A stretch of 15,520 nucleotides of DNA from Thiothrix sp. (GTDB lineage Bacteria > Pseudomonadota > Gammaproteobacteria > Thiotrichales > Thiotrichaceae): NCBI GenBank assembly GCA_011375245.1, contig DRMA01000220.1, positions 1 through 15,520 on the forward strand. Direction: 5' to 3'. The translations under genes and the position numbers were made by a program. Of the stretch, positions 13,907 through 15,520 are shown one piece after another. Position 1 is the first letter of the stretch, and the number at the start of each line of letters is the position of its first letter. The notes beneath the pieces are model-generated. The model worked only from the letters and a program-made list of their open reading frames with translations, did no database searches and was not told the origin of the DNA.

Positions 13907-15016
13907 ATGCAAACTAATAACAAAAACAGTCACTACGATTCCTATCAAACATTAACCGTTGCCTTAGGTGAACGCAGTTACCCCATTCATATTGGCGCTG
14001 GTTTATTACAGCAAGCTGGGCTTTTACAACCCCATATTCATGGTCATCGTGTCGTGATTGTGAGCAATGAAACGGTTGCACCGTTGTATCTTAAGCAGTT
14101 GCAGGCTTGTGTTGCTGATTTTAACCCTGTTGAGGTTATTTTGCCTGATGGTGAAGCGTATAAAAACATGGAGGTCATGCAAACTATTTTAACGGCTATG
14201 TTAGAACAGCGTTGTGATCGCCAAGTGACCGTGATTGCTTTAGGGGGGGGAGTAGTGGGAGATATTACAGGATTTGCAGCCGCTTGTTATCAGCGTGGTG
14301 TACATTTTATTCAAGTTCCCACGACTTTATTATCACAAGTCGATTCATCCGTGGGAGGCAAGACAGGAGTTAATCATCCCTTAGGTAAAAATATGATAGG
14401 CGCGTTTCATCAACCACAAGTGGTGTTAATTGACATTAATACACTCGATACCTTGGATGATCGCCAGTTTGCTGCGGGAATGGCCGAAGTGATTAAATAT
14501 GGTTTATTATGGGATAAGGTTTTCTTGCAATGGCTAGATGACAATATGACGGGCTTAATGCAACGTGATAAAGCATTGGTGACACAAGCCATTCATCGTT
14601 CGTGTGAAATTAAAGCAGAAGTGGTGGCAGAAGATGAGCATGAGTCTGGAGTAAGAGCATTGCTTAATTTAGGGCATACGTTTGGTCATGCGATTGAAAA
14701 TGCAATGGGCTATGGTGAATGGTTACATGGTGAGGCCGTTTCTGTAGGGATGTTAATGGCTGCTGAGTTGTCAGCAAAAATGGGGTGGCTTACTGAACAA
14801 GATGTTGCGTATACCCGCATATTATTGCTTAAGGCAAATTTACCTGTAGAACCTCCTGAGAGTATGACGGCTGAATGTTTTATGGATATTATGGCAGTCG
14901 ATAAGAAAGTGCAAAATGGTGTATTGCGCTTGGTACTAATGCAGGGGTTAGGCAAGGCAGTTGTTACTAGTGAATTTGATTATAAGGCATTGCAAACAGT
15001 TTTAGCGGTAGAATAA
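13907..15016 (+). CDS. aroB: 3-dehydroquinate synthase
   Basis: Converts DAHP to 3-dehydroquinate, the second shikimate-pathway step, using NAD and a divalent metal. The 369-residue protein has the NAD-binding segment LGGGVVGDITGFAA at about 112-125, PTTLLSQVDSSVGGKTGVN at about 138-156, and the metal ligands Glu194 (AEVIKYG), His257 (NLGHTFGH) and His274 (EWLHGEA). About a dozen polar residues precede the conserved start of the fold, slightly longer than in E. coli. The ATG lies one base after the aroK stop, with GAGATG as a ribosome binding site inside aroK. Codons for the GGG run contain a tract of eight G. The neighbours damX and dam known from E. coli are not here. Confidence 0.97.
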   Translation: MQTNNKNSHYDSYQTLTVALGERSYPIHIGAGLLQQAGLLQPHIHGHRVVIVSNETVAPLYLKQLQACVADFNPVEVILPDGEAYKNMEVMQTILTAMLEQRCDRQVTVIALGGGVVGDITGFAAACYQRGVHFIQVPTTLLSQVDSSVGGKTGVNHPLGKNMIGAFHQPQVVLIDINTLDTLDDRQFAAGMAEVIKYGLLWDKVFLQWLDDNMTGLMQRDKALVTQAIHRSCEIKAEVVAEDEHESGVRALLNLGHTFGHAIENAMGYGEWLHGEAVSVGMLMAAELSAKMGWLTEQDVAYTRILLLKANLPVEPPESMTAECFMDIMAVDKKVQNGVLRLVLMQGLGKAVVTSEFDYKALQTVLAVE

Positions 15017-15163
15017 ACACCTTAAACGGTGTATTGCTAACAATATAAACAATATAGAGCAGAATAATTATAAATTATGGCTTACAATATAACTATTATC
15101 TATTAGCTGTTCTATTCATTTAAATAACACTTAAATGTATTTATATACAAGGATGTTGCTTGC

Positions 15164-15520
15164 ATGCATATATTAATTATTGATGATCATCCACTTTATC
15201 GCGAAGTGTTATCAGCCCATGTACAAAAAATCTTTTCTTCAGCAATCGTTTATGAGGCTGCCTCAGTAGAAGAAGCATTTGCTTTGATGCTTTATAAACA
15301 GTTTGACATGATTTGTCTTGATTTGTCTTTACCTGATCAAAGCGGTTTACCTGCATTTCTTTTATTACGTGAAGCCGTCCCTGAAGCCTTGATTGTGGTT
15401 ATTTCTGGTTTAGATGATGCTGCATTAGCACAAACCATTATTGACCATGGTGCTAATGGTTACCTATCTAAATCGGTAACAGCCCATGAAATAAGTAATG
15501 CATTGACACTGATTGCTGCA
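15164..15520 (+). CDS. Response regulator receiver domain (probably NarL/LuxR type), C-terminus beyond window
   Basis: The reading frame from ATG 15164 stays open to the window end (119 residues). It is a receiver domain: acidic pair Asp7-Asp8 in IIDDHPLY, phosphorylation site Asp53 (CLDLSLPDQSG), Ser81 (VISG) and Lys103 (YLSKS). The DDHPLYREVL start and the overall pattern are typical of the NarL/FixJ-LuxR group, which would place a helix-turn-helix DNA-binding domain after it, but that part is not visible. AAGGA ends ten bases ahead of the ATG and supports the start. No sensor kinase is in the window, so its signal is unknown. It lies 147 bp after aroB and is probably a separate unit. Confidence 0.9.
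   Translation, partial: MHILIIDDHPLYREVLSAHVQKIFSSAIVYEAASVEEAFALMLYKQFDMICLDLSLPDQSGLPAFLLLREAVPEALIVVISGLDDAALAQTIIDHGANGYLSKSVTAHEISNALTLIAA

Noticed and set aside
15017..15032. ACACC/GGTGT hairpin directly after the aroB stop codon
   Set aside because: The stem is only five pairs and no T-run follows, so I do not call it a terminator.

Overview
The window is a low-GC (visibly AT-rich) chromosomal segment from a Gram-negative bacterium, most likely a gammaproteobacterium. The evidence is the divergent queG / tsaE-amiB neighbourhood, an aroK-aroB pair, a lipoprotein FKBP isomerase, an outer-envelope AmiB-type amidase with a LysM domain, and a complete MoxR/Bat operon in the order seen in gammaproteobacteria. 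A GTAGGGTGGATAAGG-type palindrome between amiB and batD resembles repeats I associate with sulfur-oxidising Thiotrichales/Beggiatoa-like genomes. That genus-level guess is weak. No tRNA, rRNA, CRISPR array, prophage or transposase gene is visible.

Layout. Positions 1-794 (minus) hold an exported trypsin-like serine protease cut by the left edge, preceded by a 126-bp region with two short perfect dyads. Positions 921-2573 hold queG (minus) and tsaE (plus), divergent, followed by the amidase gene amiB (2673-4121). A 371-bp convergent intergenic stretch (4122-4492) carries two separate palindromic elements of about 125 and 88 bp. Positions 4493-12044 (minus) are one tightly packed operon: moxR, DUF58, DUF4381, batA, batB/batC fusion, batD, with short overlaps at four of the five junctions. 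Upstream in the same direction is a 111-residue unrecognised protein (12172-12507). On the plus strand follow an FKBP lipoprotein (12771-13250), aroK and aroB (13381-15016), and the start of a NarL/LuxR-type response regulator cut by the right edge.

How the genes work together. The MoxR ATPase, the DUF58 protein, two membrane-anchored VWA proteins, a TPR region, the DUF4381 membrane protein and BatD should form a membrane-associated AAA+/VWA complex. Related operons are linked to stress and oxygen tolerance and envelope integrity; the exact substrate is unknown. AroK and AroB act in the shikimate pathway. QueG completes queuosine, TsaE supports t6A tRNA modification, and AmiB splits septal peptidoglycan during division.

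The least-explained parts are the two intergenic palindromes, the small protein upstream of moxR, the long Lys/Gln/Glu/Asp-rich tail of the BatB/C fusion, and the in-frame 9-bp repeat in the batD signal-peptide region. I did not find a clearly new biological system. The Bat operon is a known but poorly understood one with some local peculiarities.
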